The translations under genes and the position numbers were made by a program. The notes under the pieces are model-generated. The model worked only from the letters and a program-made list of their open reading frames with translations, did no database searches and had not been told where the DNA came from. Shown here piece after piece: positions 36,598 to 45,216 of a DNA stretch of 64,000 nt. The stretch comes from Microbacterium paludicola (GTDB lineage Bacteria > Actinomycetota > Actinomycetes > Actinomycetales > Microbacteriaceae): positions 1 through 64,000 of the forward strand of contig NZ_JADGLL010000007.1 in NCBI RefSeq assembly GCF_015235415.1, read 5' to 3'. How positions within the stretch are numbered: position 1 is the first letter of the stretch; every line of letters begins with the position of its first letter.

Positions 36598-37263
36598 TCA
36601 GCCGCGCGGCAGCACCCCGAGGAGCGCCGAGGTGACCGCGATCCGCAGCGCGTCGTGCAGGTCGAGCTGCAGCTCGGCGAGCGCCGGCTCGTCCGCGTAG
36701 GCGGCGAGAAGGCTCGCCGGCGGCGGGACGTATGCGGACAGTGCGCCGGCCGAGACCAGGCTCATCATGCAGAACGTCTGGGCGCCGTCGCCGAGTTCGG
36801 GCAGGTGACGGCGCACGAGCTCCGCCATCGCCGCGAGCTTCCCGAGCGACGAGCGCTTGTGACGCTTCACCACCTCGACCGAGACGTTGTGCTCGAGCAC
36901 GCCCCCCTGCGCGCCGAACAGGTCGCACAGGGCCCTGCGCTCCGACAGCGTGCGGGTGAGGATGTCGGCCAGCTGTCGCGCCCTCGTCTCCGGCGTCGCC
37001 TGCGCGTCGACACCCGCGGCGAGCGCCTGCTCGAGCTCGGCGAGCCACTCGCCCAGGAAGTCGTCCAGCAGCTCCAGCAGCACCGCCTCACGCGACTCGA
37101 AGTAGCGCAGCACGTTCGATTTGGCCAGGCCGACCCGGCGGCTGAGCTCGTTCAGGCTGATCTCGGCGACGGACATCTGATCGAGCATCCCCGCGGCCGT
37201 GTCGAGGATCGCCTGGCGGCGGATCTCCCGCTGCTCCTCGCTGCGCGCTCGCTGGAATGTCAC
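36598..37263 (-). CDS. TetR-family transcriptional regulator
   Basis: A 221-residue regulator. The helix-turn-helix SVAEISLNELSRRVGLAKSNVLRYFESREAVLLELL is a standard TetR N-terminus; the C-terminal domain is all-helical. It starts at GTG six bases after TAGCAT on the minus strand (37270-37275). It is divergent from an SDR gene, and the operators AGACCGCCGGTCT and AGACCACCGGTAC in the gap fit autoregulation and control of that SDR. Confidence 0.92.
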   Translation of the reverse strand: MTFQRARSEEQREIRRQAILDTAAGMLDQMSVAEISLNELSRRVGLAKSNVLRYFESREAVLLELLDDFLGEWLAELEQALAAGVDAQATPETRARQLADILTRTLSERRALCDLFGAQGGVLEHNVSVEVVKRHKRSSLGKLAAMAELVRRHLPELGDGAQTFCMMSLVSAGALSAYVPPPASLLAAYADEPALAELQLDLHDALRIAVTSALLGVLPRG

Positions 37264-37280
37264 GGCGTCATGCTAGCAAG

Positions 37281-37293
37281 AGACCGCCGGTCT
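37281..37293. promoter_or_regulatory. TetR operator O1
   Basis: AGACCG-C-CGGTCT is a perfect six-base palindrome between the tetR promoter and the -35 of the divergent SDR gene. Binding would block both directions. Confidence 0.75.
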
Positions 37294-37294
37294 A

Positions 37295-37323
37295 TTGACA
37301 ACGCGACAGGCGGCGCTTACGGT
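37295..37323 (+). promoter_or_regulatory. Sigma-70-type promoter of the SDR gene
   Basis: TTGACA at 37295-37300 and TACGGT at 37318-37323 are 17 bases apart, the best canonical promoter in the window. Transcription should start near 37330, between the two operators. Confidence 0.75.
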
Positions 37324-37332
37324 TCCCTTAAC

Positions 37333-37345
37333 AGACCACCGGTAC
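37333..37345. promoter_or_regulatory. TetR operator O2
   Basis: AGACCACCGGTAC matches O1 at 10 of 13 positions. It lies just after the predicted transcription start of the SDR gene and 52 bases downstream of O1. Confidence 0.6.
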
Positions 37346-37354
37346 TTAAATGAG

Positions 37355-38278
37355 ATGCACGTGACTGAAGACTGGACCGAAGAGCACATCCCCGACCAGA
37401 GCGGTCGCGTCGCGATCGTGACCGGCGCGAACACGGGGCTGGGGTTCGAGACCGCGCGGCTGCTCGCCGAGCACGGAGCACACGTGATCATCGCCGTGCG
37501 CGATGTCGAGAAGGGCAGGACTGCGGCAGGCCGGATCGCCGGTGAGGTCACGGTGCAGCGGCTCGACCTCGCATCGCTCGACTCCATCCGCGCCGCCGCC
37601 TCGGACATCCGCGCCGATCACCCGCGTATCGACCTGCTCATCAACAACGCGGGCGTCATGTACACGCCGCGGCAGACCACCGCGGACGGCTTCGAGCTGC
37701 AGTTCGGCACCAACCACCTCGGGCACTTCGCACTCACGGGCCTGCTGCTCGACCGGATCCTGCCCGTGCCGGGATCCCGCGTGGTGACGGTCAGCAGCAC
37801 CGGTCACCGCATCCGCGCGGCGATCCACTTCGACGACCTGCAGTGGGAGCGCTCGTACAGCCGCGTGGGCGCATACGGTCAGGCCAAGCTCGCCAACCTG
37901 ATGTTCACCTACGAGCTGCAGAGGCGCCTCGCCGCGCACGGCACGACCATCGCCGTCGCCGCACACCCCGGCACGTCCAATACAGAGCTCGCCCGCAACA
38001 CCCCCGCTGCTCTGCGCGTGCCGATCACCCGGCTCGCGCCGCTGATCCTGCAGTCGCCCGCGATGGGTGCCCTGCCCACCGTGCGCGCGGCCACCGATCC
38101 TGCGGTGCTCGGCGGCCAGTACTACGGTCCCGGCGGCCGCGCCGAGGCGCGTGGATACCCCCGCGTGGTCACCTCGAGCCCCGCGTCCTACGACTTCGCG
38201 ACCCAGCAACGACTCTGGCGGGCCTCCGAGGAGCTCAACGGCGTCACCTACGCGCTCGACCGGACCCCGGCGCGCTGA
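37355..38278 (+). CDS. Short-chain dehydrogenase/reductase
   Basis: A 307-residue SDR of the retinol-dehydrogenase-like type: cofactor loop GANTGLGFE, NNAG (LLINNAGVM), TVSSTGHR with the catalytic serine and YGQAK with the YxxxK pair. A C-terminal extension (~240-307) is usual for this group. ATG 37355 was chosen; upstream in-frame codons lie inside the promoter. Regulated by the divergent TetR. Substrate unknown. An upstream paralogue pair occurs at 46309-47580. Confidence 0.9.
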   Translation: MHVTEDWTEEHIPDQSGRVAIVTGANTGLGFETARLLAEHGAHVIIAVRDVEKGRTAAGRIAGEVTVQRLDLASLDSIRAAASDIRADHPRIDLLINNAGVMYTPRQTTADGFELQFGTNHLGHFALTGLLLDRILPVPGSRVVTVSSTGHRIRAAIHFDDLQWERSYSRVGAYGQAKLANLMFTYELQRRLAAHGTTIAVAAHPGTSNTELARNTPAALRVPITRLAPLILQSPAMGALPTVRAATDPAVLGGQYYGPGGRAEARGYPRVVTSSPASYDFATQQRLWRASEELNGVTYALDRTPAR

Positions 38279-38304
38279 CGGGGACCTACGACCCCGTAGC
38301 GCCC

Positions 38305-38979
38305 CTACTCCCTGCCCTCTTCGAGCGGGATGAGCATGGTTCGGAAGGGCCCTCCATCGGCGTGCAGCTCCCAGATCCGGTCGGCCACATCATCGATGCC
38401 GTTGGGCAGCTGGAGCTTGGGAATCGCTCCCGGGATCACGAGCTGCGTGACCCGGACACCCTCGTCCTCGAGGGCGTCGTGGAGCATCTCGCCGTACGCG
38501 CTCTCCGCCGGGAAGGCGACGGAGGTTCCGGCGAAGCCGGCGCGTGCCTTCACCGAGGTCCCGCCGTTGATCAGGATGATGCTTCCCTCTCCCGCCTGCC
38601 GCATCGCGGGCAGCACCGCGCGGGCGGAGTGGATGAGGCCGAGCGCAGAGAACTGCAGAGCCTCCAGTGCGAGTTCAGGCGTCAGCTCGAGGACAGGCTT
38701 CAGGTAGTCGCGAGACGGAAGCGGGCTGTACTGGAGGACCGAGATGGCACCGAGGTCTGCTGCGGCACGACCGAGCGCGTCTTCGAGCTCGGCGGGATTG
38801 CGCACATCCGCCGAGTAGCCCCTGGCCGTCACCCCCGCCGATCCCAGCTCCGCCGCCATGGCGTCGAGCTTCGACTGGTCGCGCGAGATCAGGGCGACCG
38901 AGAAGCCTTCGCGGCCGAAGCGACGCGCGACGGCCGCGCCGAGTCCCGGTCCGGCTCCGATGATGGCGATGACGGGCAT
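38305..38979 (-). CDS. Atypical SDR protein lacking YxxxK
   Basis: A 224-residue Rossmann-fold protein with IIGAGPGLGAAVARRFGREGF for the cofactor and a partner strand GYSADVRNP. The serine region reads ILINGGTSVKARAGFAGTSV, after which no YxxxK is found where it is expected; the nearest tyrosine is in AESAYGEML. It may bind NAD(P) without classical SDR catalysis. AAGGAG lies six bases before the ATG. Convergent with the other SDR. Confidence 0.8.
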   Translation of the reverse strand: MPVIAIIGAGPGLGAAVARRFGREGFSVALISRDQSKLDAMAAELGSAGVTARGYSADVRNPAELEDALGRAAADLGAISVLQYSPLPSRDYLKPVLELTPELALEALQFSALGLIHSARAVLPAMRQAGEGSIILINGGTSVKARAGFAGTSVAFPAESAYGEMLHDALEDEGVRVTQLVIPGAIPKLQLPNGIDDVADRIWELHADGGPFRTMLIPLEEGRE

Positions 38980-39032
38980 GGCTGACTCCTTCGGGCTATG
39001 ACGTTGCGGCGACTCTACGGACTGCGACCGCG

Positions 39033-40106
39033 TCAGACGTTGAAGCGGAACTCCACCACGTCGCCGTCGGCCATGACGTAGTCCTTGCCCTCGATGCGGA
39101 CGCGGCCCTTCGCCTTGGCCTCGGCCATCGAGCCCGCCTCATCCAGATCCGTGAACGCGACGACCTCGGCCTTGATGAAGCCGCGCTCGAAGTCCGAGTG
39201 GATGACGCCCGCGGCCTGCGGGGCGGTCCAGCCCTTGCGGATGGTCCAGGCGCGCGACTCCTTGGGGCCCGCGGTCAGGTAGGTCTGCAGCCCGAGGGTC
39301 TCGAAGCCGACGCGGGCGAGCTGATCCAGCCCCGACTCCTCCTGGCCGAGCGACTGCAGCAGCTCGAGGGCCTCTTCGGGGTCGAGGTCGATGAGCTCCG
39401 ACTCGACCTTCGCGTCGAGGAACACGGCCTTGGCCGGGGCGACCAGCGCCGCCAGCTCGCCCATGCGCTCGGGCGAGGTCAGCACTCCCTCGTCGACGTT
39501 GAAGACGAACAGCGTGGGCTTGGCCGTCAGCAGACCGAGCTCGCGGATGGGCGATACGTCGAAGCCCGCCTGGAACAGCGTCTTCCCCGAGTCGAGCATG
39601 GCCTTCGCGTCCTGCGCGGCGGCGAGCACGGACGGATCCGCCTTCTTTCCCTTGACCTCCTTCTCGAGACGCGGGATCGCCTTCTCGAGGGTCTGCAGGT
39701 CGGCGAGGATCAGCTCGGTGTTGATCGTCTCCATGTCGGACGCGGGGTCGACCTTGCCGTCGACGTGGACCACGTCCGAGTCGGCGAAGCCGCGCACCAC
39801 CTGCGCGATCGCGTCGGCCTCGCGGATGTTCGCCAGGAACTGGTTGCCCAGGCCCTCGCCCTCGCTCGCGCCGCGCACGATGCCGGCGATGTCGACGAAG
39901 GAGACGGGAGCCGGCAGGATGCGCGCCGATCCGAAGATCTCGGCGAGGCGGTTCAGCCGGGGGTCGGGCAGCTCCACCACGCCCACGTTCGGCTCGATCG
40001 TCGCGAACGGGTAGTTCGCCGCGAGAACCGTGTTCTTGGTCAGGGCGTTGAAGAGGGTCGACTTGCCGACGTTGGGAAGGCCGACGATTCCGATGGTAAG
40101 AGCCAC
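39033..40106 (-). CDS. ychF: YchF/OLA1 ribosome-binding ATPase
   Basis: A 357-residue conserved TRAFAC P-loop ATPase. G1 is GLPNVGKST, switch regions include FATIEPNVGVV and DIAGIVRGASEGEGLGNQF, and the specificity motif is NVDEG in place of NKxD, matching ATP rather than GTP preference. The C-terminal TGS domain (about 275-357) ends KDYVMADGDVVEFRFNV. Near the ribosome and the stress response. GTG start, eight bases after TAGACT. Confidence 0.97.
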   Translation of the reverse strand: MALTIGIVGLPNVGKSTLFNALTKNTVLAANYPFATIEPNVGVVELPDPRLNRLAEIFGSARILPAPVSFVDIAGIVRGASEGEGLGNQFLANIREADAIAQVVRGFADSDVVHVDGKVDPASDMETINTELILADLQTLEKAIPRLEKEVKGKKADPSVLAAAQDAKAMLDSGKTLFQAGFDVSPIRELGLLTAKPTLFVFNVDEGVLTSPERMGELAALVAPAKAVFLDAKVESELIDLDPEEALELLQSLGQEESGLDQLARVGFETLGLQTYLTAGPKESRAWTIRKGWTAPQAAGVIHSDFERGFIKAEVVAFTDLDEAGSMAEAKAKGRVRIEGKDYVMADGDVVEFRFNV

Positions 40107-40188
40107 GGGAGACCAGTCTACGCGGGCGCCCTCCGCCCACCTGGACGCCGTATTGAGGTTCCGTGGAGGTGCCTGGTGCGAACCTGGA

Positions 40189-41709
40189 ATGATGACCTCC
40201 GCCCTCTCCGAGAAGCAGACCGCGTCCCCATCCGCCGATCGGCGGTTCTTCGGTCACCCTCTCGGCCTGCTGACGCTCTTCACGACCGAGATGTGGGAGC
40301 GCTTCAGCTTCTACGGCATGCGCGCGATCCTGCTGCTGTTCCTCACGGCGGAGCTGTCGGAGGGCGGGCTGGCTCTCGACGAGACCACCGGCCAGGCCCT
40401 CGTCGCGATCTACGGCACGGGCGTGTACCTGCTCACCATCGTCGGCGGCTGGCTCGCCGACCGGATCATCGGCTCGCGCCGCGCCACGCTCTACGGCGGC
40501 ATCGTGATCGCCGCCGGCCATGTGAGCCTCGCGCTGCCCAGCGGTGCGTTCACGTACCTCGGCATGATCCTCGTCGCCGTCGGCACCGGCCTGCTGAAGT
40601 CCAACGTGTCGACGATGGTCGGCGACCTCTACTCCCGTGAGGACCCGCGCCGGCAGTCGGCCTTCTCGATCTTCTACATGGGCATCAACCTCGGCTCGTT
40701 CTTCTCGCCGCTGATCATCGCCCCCGTCCGCATGGCGTTCGGCTTCCACGCCGGATTCCTCGTCGCCGCGATCGGAATGGCGCTCGCCGTCGCCTTCTTC
40801 ATCGGCGGGCGCCGCCTGCTCTCCGCGGAGGGCGACGTGGTGCCGAACCCGATCCCCCGCGCCGAGGTGCCCAAGGTGATCCGGATGATCGCCTTCGTGC
40901 TTGCCGGCGTCGCCGTGCTCGCGGTTGTCGCCTCGCTGCTGCAGGGCGGCTGGGGAATGAACGCCATGATCGACACGCTCAGCTACGTCGGGCTGATCGC
41001 CCCGATCGTGGCCTTCGTGCTGATGTACCGCTCGCCCAAGGTGACGGCGCCCGAGCGCAGCCGGCTGCTCGCGTACATCCCGCTGTTCATCGCGGCGATG
41101 CTGTTCTGGATGATCCTGGATCAGGCGGCGACGACCATGACGACGTTCGCCGACCAGCGCACCGACCTCAGCATCCTCGACCTGCAGATCGGCGCAGAGA
41201 CCTTCCAGTCGATCAACCCCTTCGTGATCTTCGTGTTCGCGCCGCTGTTCGCGTGGATCTGGGTCAAGACGAACGACCGCCCGGCCGTGCCGTACAAGTT
41301 CGCGATCGGGCTCTCGCTCGCCGCCGTGTCTTTCGTGGTCCTCGCGGGCGGCGCGTGGCTCGCGGGCGACGGCAAGGCGCCGGCCATCCTGCTCATCTGT
41401 GTCTACGTGATCCAGACTCTCGGCGAGCTGTTCCTCTCCCCCGTCGGCCTCGCGGCGACGACGCTGCTCGCGCCGAAGGCCTTCCGCGGCCAGGCGATGG
41501 GCCTCTGGTTCCTCGCCCCGGCGGCGGGGTCCGCCATCACTGCGCAGGTCGTGCAGGCGACGGAGGGCGTCTCGGATGTCGCGTACTTCGGCTGGACCGG
41601 CGTGATCGCGGCCGTCTTCGCGGTGGCACTGTTCGCCGTGAGCCCGTGGGTGCGCAAGCTCATCCACGAGGCCGACGAGGCGGAGGGCGTCCACACCTCC
41701 GGCGACTGA
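40189..41709 (+). CDS. POT-family proton-coupled oligopeptide transporter
   Basis: A 506-residue transporter, 14 spans. The E1XXERFxYY-like motif is EMWERFSFYGMRAILLLFL; GTGLLKSNVSTMVGDLY and FSIFYMGINLGSFFSPLI are the other POT signatures. Takes up di- and tripeptides with protons. Start is ATG 40189 or the adjacent in-frame ATG 40192. The downstream hairpin (41721-41753) ends the transcript. Confidence 0.94.
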   Translation: MMTSALSEKQTASPSADRRFFGHPLGLLTLFTTEMWERFSFYGMRAILLLFLTAELSEGGLALDETTGQALVAIYGTGVYLLTIVGGWLADRIIGSRRATLYGGIVIAAGHVSLALPSGAFTYLGMILVAVGTGLLKSNVSTMVGDLYSREDPRRQSAFSIFYMGINLGSFFSPLIIAPVRMAFGFHAGFLVAAIGMALAVAFFIGGRRLLSAEGDVVPNPIPRAEVPKVIRMIAFVLAGVAVLAVVASLLQGGWGMNAMIDTLSYVGLIAPIVAFVLMYRSPKVTAPERSRLLAYIPLFIAAMLFWMILDQAATTMTTFADQRTDLSILDLQIGAETFQSINPFVIFVFAPLFAWIWVKTNDRPAVPYKFAIGLSLAAVSFVVLAGGAWLAGDGKAPAILLICVYVIQTLGELFLSPVGLAATTLLAPKAFRGQAMGLWFLAPAAGSAITAQVVQATEGVSDVAYFGWTGVIAAVFAVALFAVSPWVRKLIHEADEAEGVHTSGD

Positions 41710-41720
41710 CGCCCCTCGAT

Positions 41721-41753
41721 CGGAGCCCCGGCGGCGCGCCTGCCGGGGCTCCG
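41721..41753 (+). terminator. Intrinsic terminator after the POT transporter
   Basis: CGGAGCCCCGGC pairs with GCCGGGGCTCCG across a nine-base loop: a perfect 12-bp stem, followed by TCGTGTC. It separates the transporter from the exonuclease gene. Confidence 0.85.
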
Positions 41754-41778
41754 TCGTGTCGCCGCTCAGACTCGATCC

Positions 41779-42363
41779 GTGGCCCTGGACTTCACAGCGA
41801 TCGACTTCGAGACGGCGAACGGATCCAGGGCGAGCGCCTGCCAGGTCGGGCTCACCAAGGTGCGCGACGGCAAGGTCGTCGAGACGGCCGGATGGCTCAT
41901 CCGCCCGCCCGCCGGCCACGACGAGTTCCACGAGTGGAACACCCGGATCCACGGCATCCGCGAAGAGGATGTCGTCGACGCCCTCGGCTGGGATGAGCAG
42001 ATCGAGGATCTGATCGGCTTCGCCGGCGACGACGTGCTCGTCGCCCACAACGCGAGCTTCGACATGGGCGTGCTGCGCACCGCCTGCGAGGTCACCCGCT
42101 ACGACCTGCCCGCCTACCGCTACGCCTGCACGCTGCAGGTGGCGCGCAAGGTCTATCAGCTTCCCTCCTACCGCCTTCCCGTGGCCGCGGAGGCCGCCGG
42201 GTTCTCGGGCTTCGCCCATCACGACGCGGTGGCGGATGCCCTCGCGTGCGCGCACATCCTGATCGACGCGGCGCGCCGCTCGGGCGCCGAGGACGTGGAC
42301 GGCCTCGCGGCGCTGATCGGCACCAGGATCGGGCAGATCCAGCCCGCCGTGCTCGCTGCCTGA
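41779..42363 (+). CDS. DEDDh 3'-5' exonuclease (DnaQ-like)
   Basis: A 194-residue exonuclease domain. ExoI is DFETAN, ExoII HNASFDMGVL, and ExoIII HHDAVADALACA, giving the complete two-metal DEDDh set. Likely a stand-alone proofreading or RNA/DNA trimming nuclease. GTG start six bases after CAGACT (41767-41772), immediately after the terminator, so it is transcribed on its own. Confidence 0.9.
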   Translation: MALDFTAIDFETANGSRASACQVGLTKVRDGKVVETAGWLIRPPAGHDEFHEWNTRIHGIREEDVVDALGWDEQIEDLIGFAGDDVLVAHNASFDMGVLRTACEVTRYDLPAYRYACTLQVARKVYQLPSYRLPVAAEAAGFSGFAHHDAVADALACAHILIDAARRSGAEDVDGLAALIGTRIGQIQPAVLAA

Positions 42364-42418
42364 GGGCTGCGCGCGCGGCCTCCGGCCGGATGTCGGTGGC
42401 CCCGGTCATGCTGGAGCC

Positions 42419-43762
42419 ATGGACGCACTCGCCCTTCTGCTCGTGATCGTCGCCCTCGCCGCGGGCGCGGCGATCGGCTGGTTCGCGCACGCGAGCCGCA
42501 CGGGCCGCGACGCGGCCGGGGGTCGCGCGACCCTCGCGGCGCGCGACGCCGAGGTGGCGGCGCTGCGCGAGTCGCTCGAGCGAGAACAGGATCTGCGCCA
42601 CGACGCCGTCGCGCACGCGCAGCGGGAGCGCGCGGAGGCCGAGGAGCGCGCACGCCGCGAGAGCGCCGTGCTCACCGCCCTCTCCCCCGTGCGCGAGAGC
42701 CTTCAGCGCATGCAGCAGCGCGTCGACGAGATGGAGCGCGAGCGTCACAGCCAGTTCGGCACGATCGCCGAGCAGCTGCGGCGCGCGCAGGCCTCCGACG
42801 AGGCGCTGCGCACAACGACCGAGTCGCTCGCCGGCGCGCTGCGATCGACCACGGCGCGCGGGGTGTGGGGCGAGGCGCAGCTGCGCCGCGTCGTCGAGTC
42901 GGCCGGCCTCGTCCGCCACGTCGACTTCGACACGCAGACCGTGGCGACGGGCGACGACGTCTCGGGCCGCCCCGACATGGTGGTGCGCCTGCCGGGCGAC
43001 AAGGCGATCGCCATCGACGCGAAGGCGCCGCTCGACGCGTTCCTGGACGCGGCGGCGATCCCGGACTCCGCCGTGGGCGAGGACGCGCGCCGCCGCCGGC
43101 AGCTGCTCAAGCAGCATGTCAAGGCCGTGCGCGGGCACGTCGACGCCCTCGCCCGCAAGGCGTACTGGGCGGGCCTCACGTCGAGCCCCGAGTTCGTGGT
43201 GTGCTTCCTGCCGAGCGAGTCGATCCTGGCCGTCGCGCTCGACGAGGATCCGACCCTCCTCGAATACGCGTTCTCCAAGCGGGTGGCCCTCGCCTCGCCC
43301 GTGAACCTCTGGGCGGTGCTCAAGACCGTCGCGTACGCCTGGACGCAGCAGGAGGTCTCGGACGAGGCCCGCACCCTGTTCACGCTGGGCAACCAGCTCT
43401 ACGAGCGGCTCGGCACCCTGGCCCAGCACGCCGACGGTCTGCGCCGCGCGATCGAACGCACGGTCGACAGCTACAACAAGTTCGCCGGCTCACTCGAGTC
43501 GCGCGTGCTCGTCACGGCGCGACAGTTCCCCGGCATCGACGAGACCAAGCTCGCCGCGATGCCCGAGTCGCGCCCGCTTCACGCATCGACGCGCCGGATG
43601 GCGGCACCCGATCTCCTGGAAGCGCTGGGCAATGCGCCGCTGGACGAGCCCGCGCTGGACGAGCCCGTGACCGAATCGATCGCCCTGCGACTCGATCAGT
43701 CGCGGCTCGCGCCCGCGGAACCGCGGGCCACCGAGGAGAGCGAGCCGATCAGCCGGGGATGA
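42419..43762 (+). CDS. rmuC: DNA recombination protein RmuC
   Basis: A 447-residue protein: an N-terminal membrane anchor (LALLLVIVALAAGAAIGWFA), a long coiled coil (~30-130, rich in RxExxA), and the RmuC nuclease-like domain with RGVWGEAQLRRVVESAGL, GRPDMVVRLPGD and AIDAKAPLDAFL (conserved D...DxK). RmuC limits inversion of repeats in E. coli. ATG six bases after CATGCT. Overlaps the small convergent gene by 14 bases. Confidence 0.93.
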   Translation: MDALALLLVIVALAAGAAIGWFAHASRTGRDAAGGRATLAARDAEVAALRESLEREQDLRHDAVAHAQRERAEAEERARRESAVLTALSPVRESLQRMQQRVDEMERERHSQFGTIAEQLRRAQASDEALRTTTESLAGALRSTTARGVWGEAQLRRVVESAGLVRHVDFDTQTVATGDDVSGRPDMVVRLPGDKAIAIDAKAPLDAFLDAAAIPDSAVGEDARRRRQLLKQHVKAVRGHVDALARKAYWAGLTSSPEFVVCFLPSESILAVALDEDPTLLEYAFSKRVALASPVNLWAVLKTVAYAWTQQEVSDEARTLFTLGNQLYERLGTLAQHADGLRRAIERTVDSYNKFAGSLESRVLVTARQFPGIDETKLAAMPESRPLHASTRRMAAPDLLEALGNAPLDEPALDEPVTESIALRLDQSRLAPAEPRATEESEPISRG

Positions 43763-43952
43763 AGCTCAGCAGCGCCGTGACCGCGCCCGAGAAGCCGACG
43801 AAGGCGCCGATGAACCACCAGACGCTGGGCTCCTGCCCGGGCGCGCGACGCACGCGCAGGAGAACATCGGGACGGCGAGCGGGGTCAGTGAACACCGGCT
43901 GCGCTGCGCCCTGATCGGCCACATGCTGAACCGGCGCGTGCTGAACTGACAT
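43749..43952 (-). CDS. Small 67-residue membrane protein
   Basis: Polar N-terminal half (VQHAPVQHVADQGAAQ) followed by one TM span WWFIGAFVGFSGAVTALLSFI near the C-terminus. GGGGGAG lies about seven bases before the ATG, a strong ribosome-binding site. It converges on rmuC and shares 14 bases with it. Unknown function. Confidence 0.65.
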   Translation of the reverse strand: MSVQHAPVQHVADQGAAQPVFTDPARRPDVLLRVRRAPGQEPSVWWFIGAFVGFSGAVTALLSFIPG

Positions 43953-44064
43953 ACCTTCGCTCCCCCTGCTGTGTCCGAGATCCGCCGGGCCTATTCTCCC
44001 ACTCCGAACCTCCGAAGTCGGTCACAGCTGAGTCACGCGTGGCGCGACACCCACCAGGCGGGAA

Positions 44065-45045
44065 TCAGAGCCACTTCGACACGAGGTGATCGGACGAGAT
44101 CCGGCGCATCGTCCCCGAGTGGCTGCGCAGCACGACGCTCTCCGTGTACACGTAGTCGCCCTGGCGGCGCACGCCCGCCACGAGCTGCCCGTCCGTGACA
44201 CCCGTCGCGACGAAGAGCGTGTTGTTGCCGGCGACGAGGTCGTCGGCCTCGTAGACGTGGTCCATCTTCAGCCCCGCGTCGATGCCCTTCTGACGCTCCT
44301 CGTCGTCCCGGGGCCAGAGCCGGCCCTGGATGTGCCCACCGAGGGCCTTGATCGCGCACGCGGTCACGATCCCCTCGGGGCTGCCCCCCACGCCCACGCA
44401 CATGTCGGTGCGCGCGTCGTGGCGCGCGGCGTTGATCCCGCCCGCGACGTCGCCGTCGCTCATCAGGCGGGTGCCGGCCCCGGCCTCGCGGATCTCCTGG
44501 ATGAGCTTCTCGTGGCGCGGACGGTTCAGCACCGAGACGACCATCTCGTCGACCGGCTTTCCGAGCGCGTTGGCGAGCAGGCGGATGTTCTCGCCGATGG
44601 GCAGGCGGATGTCGACGACCCCGACGCCGGCGGGCCCGGTCACGAGCTTGTCCATGTAGAAGACGCTCGACGCATCGAGCATCGTGCCGCGATCCGACAT
44701 CGCGATGACCGACAGGGCGTTCTGGCGCCCCGCCGCGGTGAGCGACGTGCCGTCGATCGGATCGACCGCGATGTCGTATGAGCGTCCGCGACCGGTGCCG
44801 ACGTGCTCGCCGTTGTAGAGCATGGGCGCGTTGTCCTTCTCGCCCTCGCCGATCACGACCACGCCGTCGAAATCGACGGTGGACAGGAAGGCCCGCATGC
44901 CGTCGACGGCGGCGCCGTCCGCCGCCTCCTTCGCCCCACGGCCGATGAACGGCACGGCGCGGATCGCCGCCGCCTCCGTGGCGCGCACCAGCTCCAGCGC
45001 GATGTTCCGGTCGGGGTGGAGCGGGGCCATGTCCGTCGTCTGCAT
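44065..45045 (-). CDS. glpX: Class II fructose-1,6-bisphosphatase
   Basis: Hydrolyses fructose-1,6-bisphosphate in gluconeogenesis. The 326-residue protein has VVIGEGEKDNAPML and VDPIDGTSLTA, the metal/substrate motifs of GlpX (class II), then SDGDVAGGINAAR. ATG at 45043-45045 follows TACGCT by six bases (minus strand); leaderless. Divergent from class II aldolase, so substrate and product enzymes of the same step lie back to back. Confidence 0.95.
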   Translation of the reverse strand: MQTTDMAPLHPDRNIALELVRATEAAAIRAVPFIGRGAKEAADGAAVDGMRAFLSTVDFDGVVVIGEGEKDNAPMLYNGEHVGTGRGRSYDIAVDPIDGTSLTAAGRQNALSVIAMSDRGTMLDASSVFYMDKLVTGPAGVGVVDIRLPIGENIRLLANALGKPVDEMVVSVLNRPRHEKLIQEIREAGAGTRLMSDGDVAGGINAARHDARTDMCVGVGGSPEGIVTACAIKALGGHIQGRLWPRDDEERQKGIDAGLKMDHVYEADDLVAGNNTLFVATGVTDGQLVAGVRRQGDYVYTESVVLRSHSGTMRRISSDHLVSKWL

Positions 45046-45216
45046 GCCCCGAGCGTATTGCGATCCGCGCCCGGATTTCCGGGACCGCGCACGGCAGGAA
45101 TCCGCATTCTTGCCGATACCGCAAAGGGGCGCCCTCCGCGGCCCCCGGCGACGGCATGAACGGCCGACTTTCCCTAGACTGGGCGGCGAATCATCGCCCA
45201 CTTCCAAGGAGCACAC

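Noticed and set aside
39139..42255. 1038-codon open frame opposite ychF, the POT gene and the exonuclease
   Set aside because: It spans several well-defined genes on the other strand and codes for repetitive Arg/Asp/His stretches. A product of codon bias.
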